Of a DNA stretch of 64,000 nucleotides, positions 31,813 to 44,718 are shown piece after piece. Source of the stretch: Delphinapterus leucas (Eukaryota; Chordata; Mammalia; Artiodactyla; Monodontidae); assembly GCF_002288925.2 (NCBI RefSeq), contig NW_022098049.1:109419-173418 (forward strand). Reading direction: 5' to 3'. The notes beneath the pieces were generated by a model. The model was not told the DNA's origin and ran no database searches. It saw only the letters and a program-made list of their open reading frames with translations. The translations under genes were made by a program, and so were the position numbers. Position 1 is the first letter of the stretch. Each line of letters begins with the position of its first letter.

Positions 31813-33019
31813 TCTAATGAAGAGACCCCAAAATGTGATTGTCTGGATGTCAGCAGGTATCTGTCTGAGTCAGGTAAGCATCTCTGCTCCATGGGATCAC
31901 TCAGGAGCCCAGATTTCTTCACAGATGCTACTATACCATCTCCTATGATGCTGTCCTCTTTTGCATGGTTGAAACTGGCCCAACATTATTTGTATTGTCT
32001 AACTGAAGTGAAACAGGAAGGAGAGAAATAAGTAAACAAAATATTTCCTTTTCAGGCAGTGATGCACAAGTTGCCTATATCACTTGTGCTCACATTTTAT
32101 TCGTGAGGACGAAGTCATATGGTCATACAAAACTGTAAAAAAAGACAGGGCAATGGGCTGTCTGGCTGGGAGACATGTACATTTAGAAATCTCATTCTCT
32201 GACACTGTAGGGAAGGTGGTCAGGGCTTTGGGTTCTTCAAGTGAGAGGCTCTCTTGACACCATGTTCCAGGTTCAATGCTGTTTGAGAGAGCTAGGACCT
32301 ATGGATTAAGGAGAGTACAGCTGTGAACAGGTGCTGTGCTAGAGTGTGGAACGAGGAAAGGAATAAAGAACAAGCCAGCACTGTGTTTCAACACCCAGCT
32401 TTCTCTGGTTAGCTGCTTTCTGCAGTTTCATCCTTGCTCTTTCTGTGTTTGGAGACATTGCTTGCTAACATTCCAGTGGTTAGTTGTTGCCACATTACAC
32501 ACCTCAGCAAGACATAGATGCCCGTTGCACGTTCAAGGTCTATGCATTTGAGGAACTTGGTGGGGGGCAAACATAGGCTGGAGATGAATGGAACTAAGTT
32601 GATGTACTCAAGGTAGTGACAGCAAGAATTATGACTCCCTTTTACATCGGAAATATTTGTATCTGAAAGAACAGTAACCAAAAACAATGGGGAATAGGGG
32701 AGTAATGTAATATATTGATGAAGTAAGAAATTACAAACCACAAATCTGGGGGAAAAATGAGCCAATCCTTATTTTATGCTCTATTTATTATTTATTTACT
32801 GTTTTCCATCTTGCAACTTTTCTAAATTGGGTATTGCATTATAATAAATAATGATTGTATTTATTATATTTATATATTCGTATGTTATAATCACAAAAAT
32901 TATATATATATATATATTTTGATCTCAGACCTACTAAATGTAGATCTCTGGTTCTGCCCATGTTTGTTCAAAAAAAAAAAAAACTCCACATATGATTCTC
33001 TGAACTTGTGAACCACAAG
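31813..33019. other. Unassigned non-coding stretch with an AT dinucleotide run
   Basis: No gene or dispersed repeat recognised. Contains a TA run at about 32900-32917 and a poly-A at about 32970-32982. Confidence 0.45.
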
Positions 33020-33900
33020 TATGACCACAGAACATACCCCAAGAAAGCTCCAAATGGATTAAAGAATTAAGTATAAAGTAAAGTGAAATCATGGAATAAC
33101 TAGCAGAAAGTAGATTGGAGTAGTTATCAGATCCCTAGTGGGGCACCATTTTAAATGATGAAGTAAAATTTTTAAAAAAATCAATTGATTCAGTCATAAA
33201 ACTTTTAAACTTGGAAAGAATAAGATTAAGATAATACTATATACAATTTATATACAATGATAAAGGTTTTGATTCTACATTACATAAGTCATGCAAATTG
33301 ATTACAATAAAAAATAGGACCTCGATGGTTAAATTAAAAAAAATTTATGAACAATTTACAAAAAGTATATGCAACTTAAAAATGGCATTGAAAATATTTT
33401 ATTTTATTAATTTTTAGCTCATGTGCTCTCACATTACTTGAAATGCACGTTATGCAACAAGTCTAATGCACAATATAATGAATCCTGTCCTTTGACATAG
33501 TACTGAAAAGAGACATAAAGAATGATGAATTATCATTTTAAGAAACAAAAATTGAAAACAACTTAATTATCCAATAATAAGAAGGTGATTAAATAAGAAA
33601 GGATATATTGACCTCATGGTTATCATGCAACCATTAAAAGTAAAAAATTATAAACACTCTATATCTATATATGGCAATGCTTAATATAATTTTTATATTA
33701 CATATCATTTTATATAAAAATCTTTTGTTAAAAGGTAGAAAATAAATTTATGTGTGTGAACTGATTATATGAAAACACCATCAGTTATGTATATAGACTG
33801 AATTGGTAGAGGACTTGAAAAAGGAAAATTGCTGAGATGTTTGGATCGTAAGGGCTTTCCTCCCTAAGATATTTCCTTTATACTTGTTATAATGCTGTTA
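33020..33900 (+). mobile_element. Old L1 remnant
   Basis: ATGGATTAAAGAATTAAGTA, GAAATCATGGAATAACTAGC, AACAACTTAATTATCCAATA and TCATGCAACCATTAAAAG are decayed versions of L1 ORF2 and downstream phrases in correct order. Frames are heavily broken. Confidence 0.55.
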
Positions 33901-35329
33901 CAAAACTGGAAAAAGTAGTAAGAAAATAACTAGAGATGTTTGTTCAGTGGTGAACATTAGGATCTCTAATCCAAGCTTCTTTAAAAAAAAAAACTGCAAA
34001 AAAAATGTCTGTTGAAAAATATAATGAAGTCTTAATTCTGGAGCAGGAAGAAGGAACAAGACCAACAAAAGAAGATTGAATAGGCTTATTATGGTAAATG
34101 TGTGTGGAGAAATAGAAGCGTTCAAAGGAGATTGAAGACTTGAGCATGAATGACTGGAGAAGAGAGATGCCATTTACCAGAAATAGGATTTCTTACGACA
34201 AATCTTGGTATAGAGGTAGTTGCAGTCTGTATTGTGGTTTGATGGGACTTTTCACTTTTCAGCATATAAGCAAGTAACTAAAGGTACGTTTGCTGCCCAA
34301 GCTCCTCAGTATCCATAGGACAGAACGAAATGTCTCTGCTTTGAAATCTTGACTAGAAATCATATGATACATCTGCCAGCAATTACTATGGGTGTTACTG
34401 TAGTGCACACAGCCCACTGGCCCTCAGTAACATTATTCTCAAACGATAATGTTAGAAAGAAGCAAAAGTTTCAAGTGATCTGCAGTCTCCCAGACTACTT
34501 TCATAATTGACTTTTTTTCTCTTTTTTTGGCGAAATATGTTATTTCATTTTTGGCCACTGACCAAAAGGCAGGACACTGTTGCTGAATTTGTAGCTCTTC
34601 GATTTTACATACGGCAACATCTGAGCAGTGAGTTCACTTTTGTGTTTCTGTCTTTGACACTGAGCTGCAAAATGCCATCTTTAGTTACCCAGAAAAGCAG
34701 CCAGCTTGGGAAAAGAGTGTGGTTTTGCAATGTCTGAGTGGTTTGATTTCTTCTGCTGATGCACTAGAAGAGGCAAGAGCAACCTCCCGCACAACTAGGG
34801 GAGAAAATGCCCCTCATTAGCATGGTGGCCAAAAGGACCTTATTTGTACCTTAATATACTGTTTTACTCAGGAGAAAATTTTAAAAATAGGAAAACCTAA
34901 AGTCTGAAATAAGGTGCTCTACACAACATCTCAGGTATTGATTTCCAAAGCATATCTGGAAACACTACCTAAAGATTAGAAACTGTATAGTCCATAGACT
35001 AGATGTTAAATAGCATTTATCTCAGCCAATGATGCTACCAGAACTATACTAATTGGATGTCACAGACAGATTCATCATTTTCTTACAAACCCATTTCCCT
35101 TGGTTCATTGTGCTCCAGCTGGCCTGTCACAAAATGTGCAGTCCAAGCCTGCTTAGCATCATCCTCTGGCCAGCCCACTAACATCACGGAGAAAACAAGA
35201 CTACATTAAGTGGGAGATCCTCAAATTTCAGTCTAACTATAAAGCTTATGTTTTTCCCTCAGAAGAGAGGAAGAATTTTATTATGGAAATGGCAAAAATT
35301 TTAGAGGCAGACCTCTGTAAAGCCCAATT
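33901..35329. other. Unassigned, repeat-poor stretch
   Basis: No gene or repeat recognised. The minus-strand frames of up to 91 codons at 33898-34173 are hydrophobic chance products of A/T-rich DNA. Confidence 0.45.
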
Positions 35330-35444
35330 TCCTGTGACCTTTATGTAATAATTCCTACCTCATGACATTGCTTTAGTAATCAAATGAAATGAAATGAAAC
35401 ACCTTGCTGATACCAGAATTCAGTAAAAGTTTGTCAGCCCTGTG

Positions 35445-35625
35445 ACTTTGGCTAAGTTACTTAAACACTCTATGGCTTAGCGTTCTCATCTATAAAATGG
35501 ATATCATGCTTTTTACCTCAGAGGCTTGAGTGAGGATTAAATGACTTAATAAATGACAAGCTCTTAGAACAGCACCTGCTAATAGTAAGTGCTCAATAAA
35601 TGTAGTTGTTGCTCTCATTATTATT
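35445..35625 (+). mobile_element. MIR SINE
   Basis: CTGTGACTTTGGCTAAGTTA, GTTCTCATCTATAAAATGG, GTGAGGATTAAATGACTTAA, CTTAGAACAGCACCTGCTAA and AGTGCTCAATAAATG match MIR well. A second, more decayed MIR-like piece precedes it (about 35310-35440). Confidence 0.9.
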
Positions 35626-38600
35626 CAGTGTCTGTGTGCTAATAAGATATTTCACATAAAGAGAATGACATGAGCTCAGAAGGATTTAAGGTATTATGCA
35701 CATATTTTGTTCAGAGGGTGGTGGGTAAACAGAGGAATGAAGCTGATGTGGGAGCTGCAAAATAGTGCAAGATTAATAAAGAGCACCAACAAAAGTACTA
35801 ATGAGAAGCACTAATAAAGCACTTTAGGTTTCAACTGCGAAGGATGGCGAAGACTTATCAAGTACTTGGGCTTTTTTATTTGAGGAGATGGAAAGCCAGA
35901 AAATGTGACATCAGTAGGTCATAGGACCGTATCTGTAGTTTTGAACAATGACTAGAACAGGATGATAAATAAAGGGAGGGTGATGAGAAGCAGGGAATAC
36001 GGGAAGTTACTGCAGAAGGTGGGGTACTATAAACAAGGCAGCAGTGACAGAAAAGAGGAAATAGCGGCAGGAAACAATGCAGGGGTAAAAACAATTGGAT
36101 TTGTCGGCTAATTGCATGTGGGGGTTAAAGCAAAGGAAATAGCTAAAGCTGTTTGGAGGTTTCTAATTTGTGAAAATGGTTAGATGATGAAACCAAGATG
36201 GACAACGTGAGCACATGTTGGGACATGATGAGTTTGTCTTTATGGGTCATCCAATGATTGGAACCATTGGTGTGAAACACTACCTAGAAATCTTGCTTAG
36301 GAAGGAAGAGAAGAATGTAGAGCATGGAAATTTGAAGAGTGCTTACATTTAATGAGAGGACAGAAAATAGGAGATGTCAAGGAACAAGCACTGAGGAAGC
36401 AGAGTAGGAAGTGGGCAGGAGAGTGTAGCAGCATGGAAATCCAGAGAGATGTGCATTTCACAAGAAACAAAAGGTGAACATTTAGAGTTTTAGGAATACT
36501 TAATCATCATTAAGAAAAAGGTAGTCTATTTAAAATGTTTATTTAATGCTAAAAATGTCTCTCCCCTTTCATTTTTTAATGTTCTTTCTCTGTATTCCTC
36601 AAACACCACAAAGACTTCATAAACTCCCTTTGCTTCCTCAGTTCTCTTCTAAGCCCTGCAGTTCTTGGATGGTAGGCAGATGATCTAAATATTATCAAAG
36701 GGAAGACTAAAATAAGATGTGGGTGATATATGTGTATCTGGGTCTAGTGATCCCTGCCCACAATGATTCAGAACAGATCTCTGCTGTTCTGCATTGCATA
36801 TTTGGACAAAAACTGAAAAATGCAGCCCTGTGTCTAGAAATGTTTTTCCGTGTTTTAAAATACTTGAATCAATTAATTTTTTCTATTTGAAGATTGGAGT
36901 CATATAAATGTAACCCTCAGGATAAGCTCCAGTTGGGCAAAAGAAACAAATCGCGCATGGTCAGTTCAGTGTATTAAAGGACTGGTACTGTTTTATGCCC
37001 GGGGGTGATAGTTTAATAATTTGTCTTTTATTCAACTGGCTTAAAAATCTGCCTGTTTTTTTAGTTACTTCATATTATATAATAAGTCCATTATAATGTA
37101 ATATACTGTGTACCCCAAATGTCCCTAACCTTTCCAGTTTTTGAACATAAAGTCATATTGACATCAATAGTCCAAAGTTTCTTAACTTAGCTTGTGCCTC
37201 TAAGCTTCCTTTTGCCTATAGGCATTTACTTATTCTTTAGCGTGTAGTCAACAGGCAGGATCTACTTAATCTTCCTCTTTTATTCTGATTTGATGTGGGC
37301 TGCTTGTGTCATTGCCGCTGTTTCTGGTGTCCACGTGGGGATAACAGTGCCCATGTCTGAAGTGCTATCTCCCATTTATGAGGCCACCAGTTCTTGGAAT
37401 GCCAGGGTGGTCCTAGGCTCTAAGCAGAGATGAGAAATGTATCTTCTTCTTCCACTCTGTACCAATGTTGTCAACTTGGCCCCAGATGAACATTATTTGT
37501 GACCAGGGTCTCCAACAAAATATCTCCTCCATTTGTTGGTCAACAACCTTCTAAATAGTAGGGAAGAAGGATAGTAGAACAAGGGGTTAGGAATGGCAGA
37601 GAAAATATTCCATACTTATCCTCTTTATTATCCTTATTTCTCCTTCTTTTCTCTCAGTGTTCTATTGACCCATACTCAAATTCTTCCTCTTTCCTTGGCT
37701 TTAAAACAAAAGGTTTGTATATTTCAGTGGACTCAAAAAAGATCCTTGGGGTGGGCCTCTCTACACAAGAAGTGTCTGTGTCCAAGCAATTTATTTAAAT
37801 GCCCTATAATACTTGTATAAATATAAATCATTTTATTATAAGATATAGATACATCTCAGTTTCCATTGAGACACCAAAGGCCAAGAGCAATTCAATAGGT
37901 ACCAAGAGCCATCCCATAAAACTGAGGGCTTGACTGCCTGCTCATGACATAATAAGGTATTGGGAAAGAAGTTCTGCTCGGGCTTACCCGCTCACTATCC
38001 AGTTCTAGGCGGACTATGAAGAAGCAAGCAAAAAGGATTATTTGTAAAAGTGTTACTTCTATCCTTTATTTCTTGTCCCTCCATATCTCTCAGAGGAGAG
38101 AGTGTTCTTTTGCCTTGACTTAAGCCAATGAAAAAAAAAATCTAAGGAGATTTCTTGGAGTGATTCACACAACTTCTTGGAGTTTGATGAACTTAAGTGT
38201 TATGAATCAGGCTTGGATAGCCTAAACGTCCTAAGTTATGACTAGATTGCCCTAAGGGCAGCATGGGGAGCAAGTTATATTTCCACCATGGAGGGGAGCT
38301 AGCCTGGGGTCACTGTCCAATTCGACTGCCTGGAGGACCCTGGTGACCCCAGCAGAGGGGAAGAATGCTGGAACCCCAGGACTATGAGACAAGTTGTAGC
38401 ATCCAACTGAGGGGAAGCACTGACCATATCATGGGAACTGCACATAGAGGATCTTAAAGAGCCCACACAAACACCCAATGAAACAGACAGCCAGTAATTG
38501 CAACTGGCATTAAAGGGCACCAGTGCCAGAGGTTCAACCCATAAAACAGCGCTCCTCCTCCGTGAGCCTGGCTAGGTGGGAAATAGCAGCTATTGACATG

Positions 38601-38864
38601 GGGAAGTGGTAGTCAAGAAGTATGTAGAAATTAACCATATACCTGTGTCCCTACCCACTCCAGATTTCCAGGCTTGTGGTAAGACTAATTGGAGGGATAG
38701 GAGAAGTTAAAGTTGAATATCAGTTAAAAATGTTGAAAATATTCATTGGGGATATATTTTTTTTAATTATGAAGGAACTGAAAACATTCATGTGACCTGC
38801 CTGAGATTTCAACCAGAGCCAGAGAAAAACAATTTGCATAATATTTCACAAGGGGAGTTTGGTA
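35626..38864. other. Unassigned non-coding stretch
   Basis: Largest interval (3.2 kb) with neither a gene nor a repeat I can name. Open frames of 72-75 codons lack domains. Confidence 0.42.
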
Positions 38865-39235
38865 GATGGAACAACGGCCTCCCCCAAATGCCCATATTTT
38901 AATCCCTGGCACCTATAAATATGTTGCATTACACAGTAAAGGTGAATTAAAGTAGCAGATAGAATTAAGGTTGCTAATCAACTGACCTTAAAATAGAGAG
39001 ATTATCCTGGATTATCCAGTGGACCCTGTGTAATCACAAGACTCCTTAAATGTGGAAGAGGGCGGCAGAAGAGTCAGTGTTGGAGTGATGTGACGTGAGA
39101 AAGACTCAACAGACCATTGCTGGCTTTGAAGATGGAAGAGAAACATGGGCCAAGGAATACGGGCAACTTCTAAAAGTTGTGAAGAGGAAGAAAATGGATT
39201 CTTCCATAAAGCCTCCAGAATGAATTATAGTGATG
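38865..39235 (+). mobile_element. ERVL-MaLR (MLT1-like) LTR, 5' two-thirds
   Basis: CAACGGCCTCCCCCAAATGC, ATTTTAATCCCTGGCACCTA, TAAATATGTTGCATTACACA, GATTATCCTGGATTATCCAG, CCCTGTGTAATCACAAGAC and GAATACGGGCAACTTCTAAA follow the MLT1 LTR. The polyadenylation end is missing. Confidence 0.75.
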
Positions 39236-39284
39236 TAAAAATGACTACTGTGGAATCTACTAGAACACATGCACTGGTTTTCTG

Positions 39285-39625
39285 CAGACAAAACTTTTAT
39301 ATAGAGCTGTGCTAATAGCCATACTAGCAAAATGTATTTACTACTGAGCACTTGAAATGTGGCTAATCTGAAATGAGATGTGCTATGAGTATAAAACACA
39401 CACCGGATTCCAAAGACTTGGTACAAAAAATCAGAATGCGAAGTATCTGTTTTTAAATTGATTACCTTGCTTAGTTTATATTAATATCTTAAATATGTTG
39501 GGTTAAGTAAAATATATTGTTAGAATTAATTTTACCTCTTTCTTTTTTTGCTTTTAAAATGTAGTTACCTGAAAATTAAAATTACATTTGTGGCTCACAT
39601 TATATCTCTGTTGAACAATATTGAT
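39285..39625 (-). mobile_element. Non-autonomous hAT-like element
   Basis: GAGCTGTGCTAATAGCCATA, TACTGAGCACTTGAAATGTG, GCTAATCTGAAATGAGATGT, TTGGGTTAAGTAAAATATAT and ACATTTGTGGCTCACATTAT with ATCTCTGTTGAACAATATTG are the successive blocks of the same element as at 0.1 kb, in the same orientation, here more complete. Confidence 0.78.
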
Positions 39626-39661
39626 AAAGAGAAAACCCTTCTGGAAATTTTACAATTACAC

Positions 39662-39870
39662 TTTACATTTGTATAATCTGTTGCACTTTATAAACTTCTC
39701 TAATAAACACTTAATTCTTATAACTGTCATGTGTGATGAGTAAGGTACAGCTTATCACTCCTGGTTTTTAAAATGTGAAAACTGAGGGTCAAGTAATGTA
39801 AAAGACCTACCCCCCAAAATCACATAAGTAGCAAGTGACAGAGCTAAGACAAAATCTTGAAACATCTTTC
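39662..39870 (-). mobile_element. MIR SINE
   Basis: AACACTTAATTCTTATAACT, GATGAGTAAGGTACAGCTTA, AAACTGAGGGTCAAGTAATG and AAGTAGCAAGTGACAGAGCT are the complement of MIR. Confidence 0.75.
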
Positions 39871-39993
39871 AAACCAACACTTTTTTCCGCCTATCCCATT
39901 CTGTAGGTGGTGGAGATTCCAGTGCCTCATCTAGAGTTCTCATTTTCTCCAGGGGAGAGTTACTTGAAGGAAAGAGTCCAGAAAACTTGAGCT

Positions 39994-40238
39994 GACGAGA
40001 AAGGAGGGTCTTTTATATATATATATAATATATAGACGAGAAAGGAGGATCTTTTATATATATATAATATATAGATGAGAAAGGAGGGTCTTATATATAT
40101 ATATATAATATATAGATGAGAAAGGAGGGTCTTTTATATATATATATATAATATATAGACGAGAAAGGAGGGTCTTATATATATATATAATATATAGACG
40201 AGAAAGGAGGGTCTTTTATATATATATATAATATATAT
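39994..40238. repeat. Six-copy ~41-bp minisatellite with AT-rich spacers
   Basis: Six tandem units begin at 39994, 40035, 40074, 40115, 40158 and 40197. Each has a conserved 19-bp core GA[C/T]GAGAAAGGAGG[G/A]TCTT followed by a 20-24 bp TATATA..AATATATA spacer. Unit lengths are 41, 39, 41, 43, 39 and about 41 bp. Units 1, 2, 5 and 6 have C at the variable core position; units 3 and 4 have T. Unit 2 alone has A in place of G. Length differences lie in the TA runs. A VNTR, not a CRISPR array: there are no unique spacers. Confidence 0.97.
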
Positions 40239-41030
40239 GTCAGCCTAAGTTTTTAGATGAACATTCACAAAACTGAACTTTGTAACCCACTGTTTCTCAT
40301 AACTTATTAACGCTTCTTTATAAAAAGCATTCTGCAGTCGTGTGGGTTTGAGAAGCAATGGATTTAAAGTTGATTTCTTTTAACCACAGGGTATTTAGAT
40401 GCATTATTAATCTCTCAGAGGGAGTAGACTACAATTTCCAAAACTTATTTTCATAGACTGTGGTGTTCTGCAAAAGGCAATTTAGAAAATCCGCTCTACA
40501 ACAAAAGGAAGATTCAAGGACAGGTCTGACTCTTAGCTCCTCGCCATGTGTGAACTGATCTCCAGTGTAGCAAGAGGATCTGAAGGAAGAAGTGGCAGTT
40601 TGTTCCCCAGCTGAGATGCATTTGCTAGCTTTGGCCACTGTCCAGGACAAAGATGGATGTTTAAAAGTGATTTTTAAACTATAGAAAATTAGAATAAGTT
40701 CAGTAATTTGTTTAGCATCTTAATAAGATTTAAATACAGAGCCAGATATCTGTTCCTTTAAACCACAAGAACACGTTTGAGTGCTTGGAAGTATTCCCTG
40801 ACTTTCTAAATGAAATTGTAGTAAAATGGGAAAAGGACATGTAATGACCAAAAGTTCAGGGAGAGAGTTTGATATTTGAAACTGTTAGATTTGCCAGTAT
40901 TAATGACTATCAGTTGGTAATAAGAAATATGAATTTCGTTTTCCAAAGCAACCTTTCTCCAATTAAGTGATTAAGAATATGCCAAAAACATGTATTAATT
41001 TACTTGTGTATTTCCTTCAGACTAACCAGA
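40239..41030. other. Unassigned non-coding stretch
   Basis: Nothing recognised. Confidence 0.45.
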
Positions 41031-41039
41031 ACCAGATAC

Positions 41040-41370
41040 AGAGAACAGAAATATCAGTAGGAAGAACAGGACAAGAATCTGTTTATTCAACATTTGTGCT
41101 GGCTTTTATTTTAGATGCTGGGGATTCAGTGGTAACAAAATAAGACTATACCTCCAGTGGAGCTTACAGTATTGAATTTAAGAAATAAATATTGTATGTT
41201 TCCAAGTAATTTGTTTATTCATCAAACATTAAGAAAATGAATGAGCACCTCTTTTGTCTCAGACGCTGTACTAGGTATTGTGGACATGAAGAGAAAAAAA
41301 GACAAAACTCCTATCATGGAGGAATCCACAAAATAGTGCAGGAAGCAGACAGGAAAACAGTTAATTACCA
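41040..41370. repeat. Ancient dispersed repeat, unnamed (two blocks)
   Basis: GATGCTGGGGATTCAGTGGT, AACAAAATAAGACTATACCT and AGTGGAGCTTACAGTATTGA, then GTTTATTCATCAAACATTAA, TGAATGAGCACCTC and ACGCTGTACTAGGTATTGTG, are the common mammalian GAGCACCTACTATGTGCCAG-type repeat in two consecutive pieces. Confidence 0.4.
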
Positions 41371-41439
41371 AAGGGTGTTTCCTCTTATTTAAACCTATTC
41401 CAGCCACATTTTTCTGCTACTCAGAAATCTGGCACTCCA

Positions 41440-41895
41440 TTCAACCATCTGCCTAAACTAACTAGCTTGGGATCCTTGACCACTTCCTTTTTCTTATAAC
41501 GCACATCCAAACCATCAGCAGATCCCATTGTGCTTCTGTCAAAATATATTTTTAAAAAAGCCGACCACTTCTCACTATGTCCAATACTATAAACATGGTC
41601 TAAACCCTCATTATCTTTTGTAGTAATTTCCTAACTGGTCTTTCAGCTTCCAGTATTTTCCCATTAGCATCTGTTCTAAATAGGGTATCCAGAGTGGTCA
41701 TAGGATATTATTTCTCTGTTCCAAATCTTCCTTTAGTCTGCCTCAAAGTGTTTATAGCAACCTGCTATGTTTTATATGCTCATCTGTTCATTTGTGTATT
41801 GTCTGTCTCCCTCCTCTTGAATTTTAAGAGGAGTGAGTCTGTTTTTAATATGCAAATTACCATTTCATTTATTCTCTACAGTAATTTAGCATGAT
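41440..41895 (+). mobile_element. L2 LINE 3' region
   Basis: ATTTCCTAACTGGTCTTTCA, TAGGGTATCCAGAGTGGTCA, CATCTGTTCATTTGTGTATT and TCTGTCTCCCTCCTCTTGA are decayed L2 blocks. Confidence 0.6.
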
Positions 41896-44585
41896 AAATA
41901 TTTATACAGTGTAAGCAACAGTGGTGTCACAGATGACGGTTTGGTCAGTTTGCCTTGGGTTCATATGGTGGGAAGATCAGGGAAGGTTTTGCAAAGGAAT
42001 TGAAGCTTGTTTAACACGTCATCATCTGACTTCTACATCTACCCACTCTGCACAAGATCAACAGTAACCTCCTATTTGATAAAATATTTCATCATCACTT
42101 ACCCTAAATAGCTTCTTCCTTAAAACATCTTTCTTAGTTTGTTGTTCATGTATTTCATAAAAATATCTTGAGGGCCCACTGTATGCAGGCCATGAAGAAG
42201 GCAATCATTCATGAGATAAATATGGAGGCTGTTAGAGTGCAGTAAGGTAAGGGCCATGAGGAGGCAAGTAAAGAGGACTATGCATCTTTGAGTCTTCTAT
42301 TTTATTTCTCCCCTCTTTCTCATCTGCATTCTACTTTCTGCTTAAAGTTCTGTGTTTCTCCAGTATACTTGCAAGCCCCCATTATCTGTAAAGTCAATTA
42401 TTATGTGGATAGATTTTGAGTTTTAAATGTAACCACACCATACATCCCTACTTGACTTGGTCCATTTCACCTGCCCTACTGAAGACCAAAAACCTGTAAG
42501 TTCTATTCTCTGATTCTTAGAGGTGAAGCTGGAACCATTTTGCTTCACTAACTCACTGTGTAGTATGATGACCACATTGACAACAATGCTTATGGTTGCA
42601 AACAAATACTAGAAGGGTAAGGCAGGTAATGTAAATGAGTGAAGCAAACTGGCTATGGTAAGAGTAAGAAGTATGTAGTAGGGACTACAGTGACCTGGAG
42701 AACCTCTGCTCAATGACCACAGATCCAGGAGCTATCGTTGCCACATGAGCAATATAGATAGGTCCAGGGGTGAAGAGAAAACCTCATTTCTCCCTCCTCC
42801 AAATGGAGGAACCTTCTGGCCTCTCTCCCTGCTCTCATGCACTGCTGCCTAGAGATAAGTGACTGATCAAGCTAGTTAAATCTGGAGGAGGACCTGGACT
42901 TCAAAGCTCAGCCTCTTTCTCGCTTTTCCTCTCTGGCATTTGCCTATGTGAGGAGGTGCAGGCTTTAGTCTGCTCCTGCAGTAGTCCAGTGCTACCTGTG
43001 ACTAGGTGCGTAAGCCTGGCTTTTTCTGGGGTTTGGCATTAAGAAGCTCATTGTTTCTGCTCACCCAACTCACATCTTTCATCTTAGACATTGTGAGCAT
43101 TAATGAGATATTTTGACCTTTGCCTTGCCTGCCTTAATCTTCTCTCATTTTTCAATTTATTCATAAACTCAAGTGAGAAGAACAAGAGGTGAAATTTATT
43201 GGGTCCCCACAAATCACAAGGCTGTTGTTGTTTGACTGTATAATTTTTAAAGAGAAATCAAAAGTTCAGATTTTTTTTTTTTTGGTATGAAAAACTCCTG
43301 ATTCTGAAATGTTGGCAAAGAACTCATATCTTTTTAAAATTTTGGGTGCCAATGAAATAATATATCTAAGGGTCAATTTTCACCAGATGCCGCCAGCTTG
43401 CATTTATACTCTAAACCCTGTGGTTTGGGGTCAGTACAAGTATCTAGGTTTCTGTCCTGGTCCCTTCTGATAAATCCAGTTCTCATGTGGAGTGTGGAGT
43501 TTAGATATGTAAACTACCCAGCCATCCCTCTCTAGCACCTTCTCCTGGAGGCCAGCCCTTATTCTCCTCATCCTGCTTCTCTTCCCAGCTACAAACTCTA
43601 GCTCTTCTTCAATTCAGCCACAACACCCAGCAGCCTCCGGAATTATTTCTCCTTGGAGATGGCTATAGTCTTGCCTCATCTACCTGATCTGACCTCTTGG
43701 ATCAATGATCATATATTATGAACCCTTAATCATAAAGATTTATATAATTTGCCATCACCACTCCTTTCCTGTAGGAGGGGAAAGTCCAGTTAACCCACAT
43801 TCCTCTCCATTCCCAGATTACTCCTCTCTCCCGATCTACCTCTTATTGAGATCCCAAAATGCATGGTATTAACATGTACCCTGTAAAATTTGGGTAAATT
43901 CTATTTGTTGTTTTCTCTGTCTTTCCTACTTGGTATGTGGCCACTGATAGGAATTTTTTTCCTCTTTCTTTTATCAAAGAGGAATCACTGATAGAAGGTA
44001 TTCTAGGTTCCTTGTTCCCATTTCTCTTGGCACATTCTTTATTCTTCTTGCTTTCTTTCAAGTCACTGGCTCCACCGACAGTCTCTTTCCCTGGATCCCC
44101 ATTCAGCCAATCTGACAGCATTCCTTAGGAAGGGCAGTCTGAATTAATTTAATTTAATTGTGGATTATTTTCCAAAGCTTAGTTGAATCAATAAGACAAC
44201 ATCTCAGCCTCCCCTGGGACCACACATTTAGTCTTCGACCCAGATTCTTTGACTTTTTTCCAGCCATCTGTTTTACTTGGGCAAAGTGAGTCAGTTTAAT
44301 GTCTACATGTTTTATCTTTCATCTATACTTTTGGCACCTTTAGTTCATTCACCTTTAACCCCAGAAGGGAAATATTTACCATCCCTCAGCAGCTGTTCAG
44401 TCCTCGAGGAGGAAGAGGAGAGTCTTGTTTCTCTTCCTATTGGCCTGTTCTCCCTTATTCTGGCCATAGCTATTCCATCGTCCTTGCATTCTAGCTTGCC
44501 TGACACCTGGATGCACTGGTTTGTACCTTGGAATGAGAATAAGAGCTTCTGAGTTCAACTCTTGTCAATTCATTTCTCAATGTAT
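41896..44585. other. Unassigned non-coding stretch
   Basis: No gene. A poly-T run at about 43270-43283 and a pyrimidine-rich patch near 43540-43640 are the only low-complexity features. The paired antisense open frames of 63-92 codons at 43843-44128 show no domain. Confidence 0.42.
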
Positions 44586-44589
44586 AAGA

Positions 44590-44718
44590 GTTCTGAATCC
44601 CAGTATATGGCCCAAGGCTCAGAGTCCAGAGGCTGGGATTCCACCTTTGACTCCACCAGTCATCATATAAACTACATCAAGTTGGACCTCACTTTCCCCC
44701 TCTGTAAAATGAGAGAAC
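44590..44718 (+). mobile_element. MIR fragment
   Basis: GAGTCCAGAGGCTGGGATTC, GACCTCACTTTCCCCCTCTG and TAAAATGAGAGAACTGATC follow the MIR core. Confidence 0.65.

Noticed and set aside
39994..40238. CRISPR-like array
   Set aside because: The regularly spaced core repeats have no unique spacers; the intervals are simple TA runs. The genome is mammalian.
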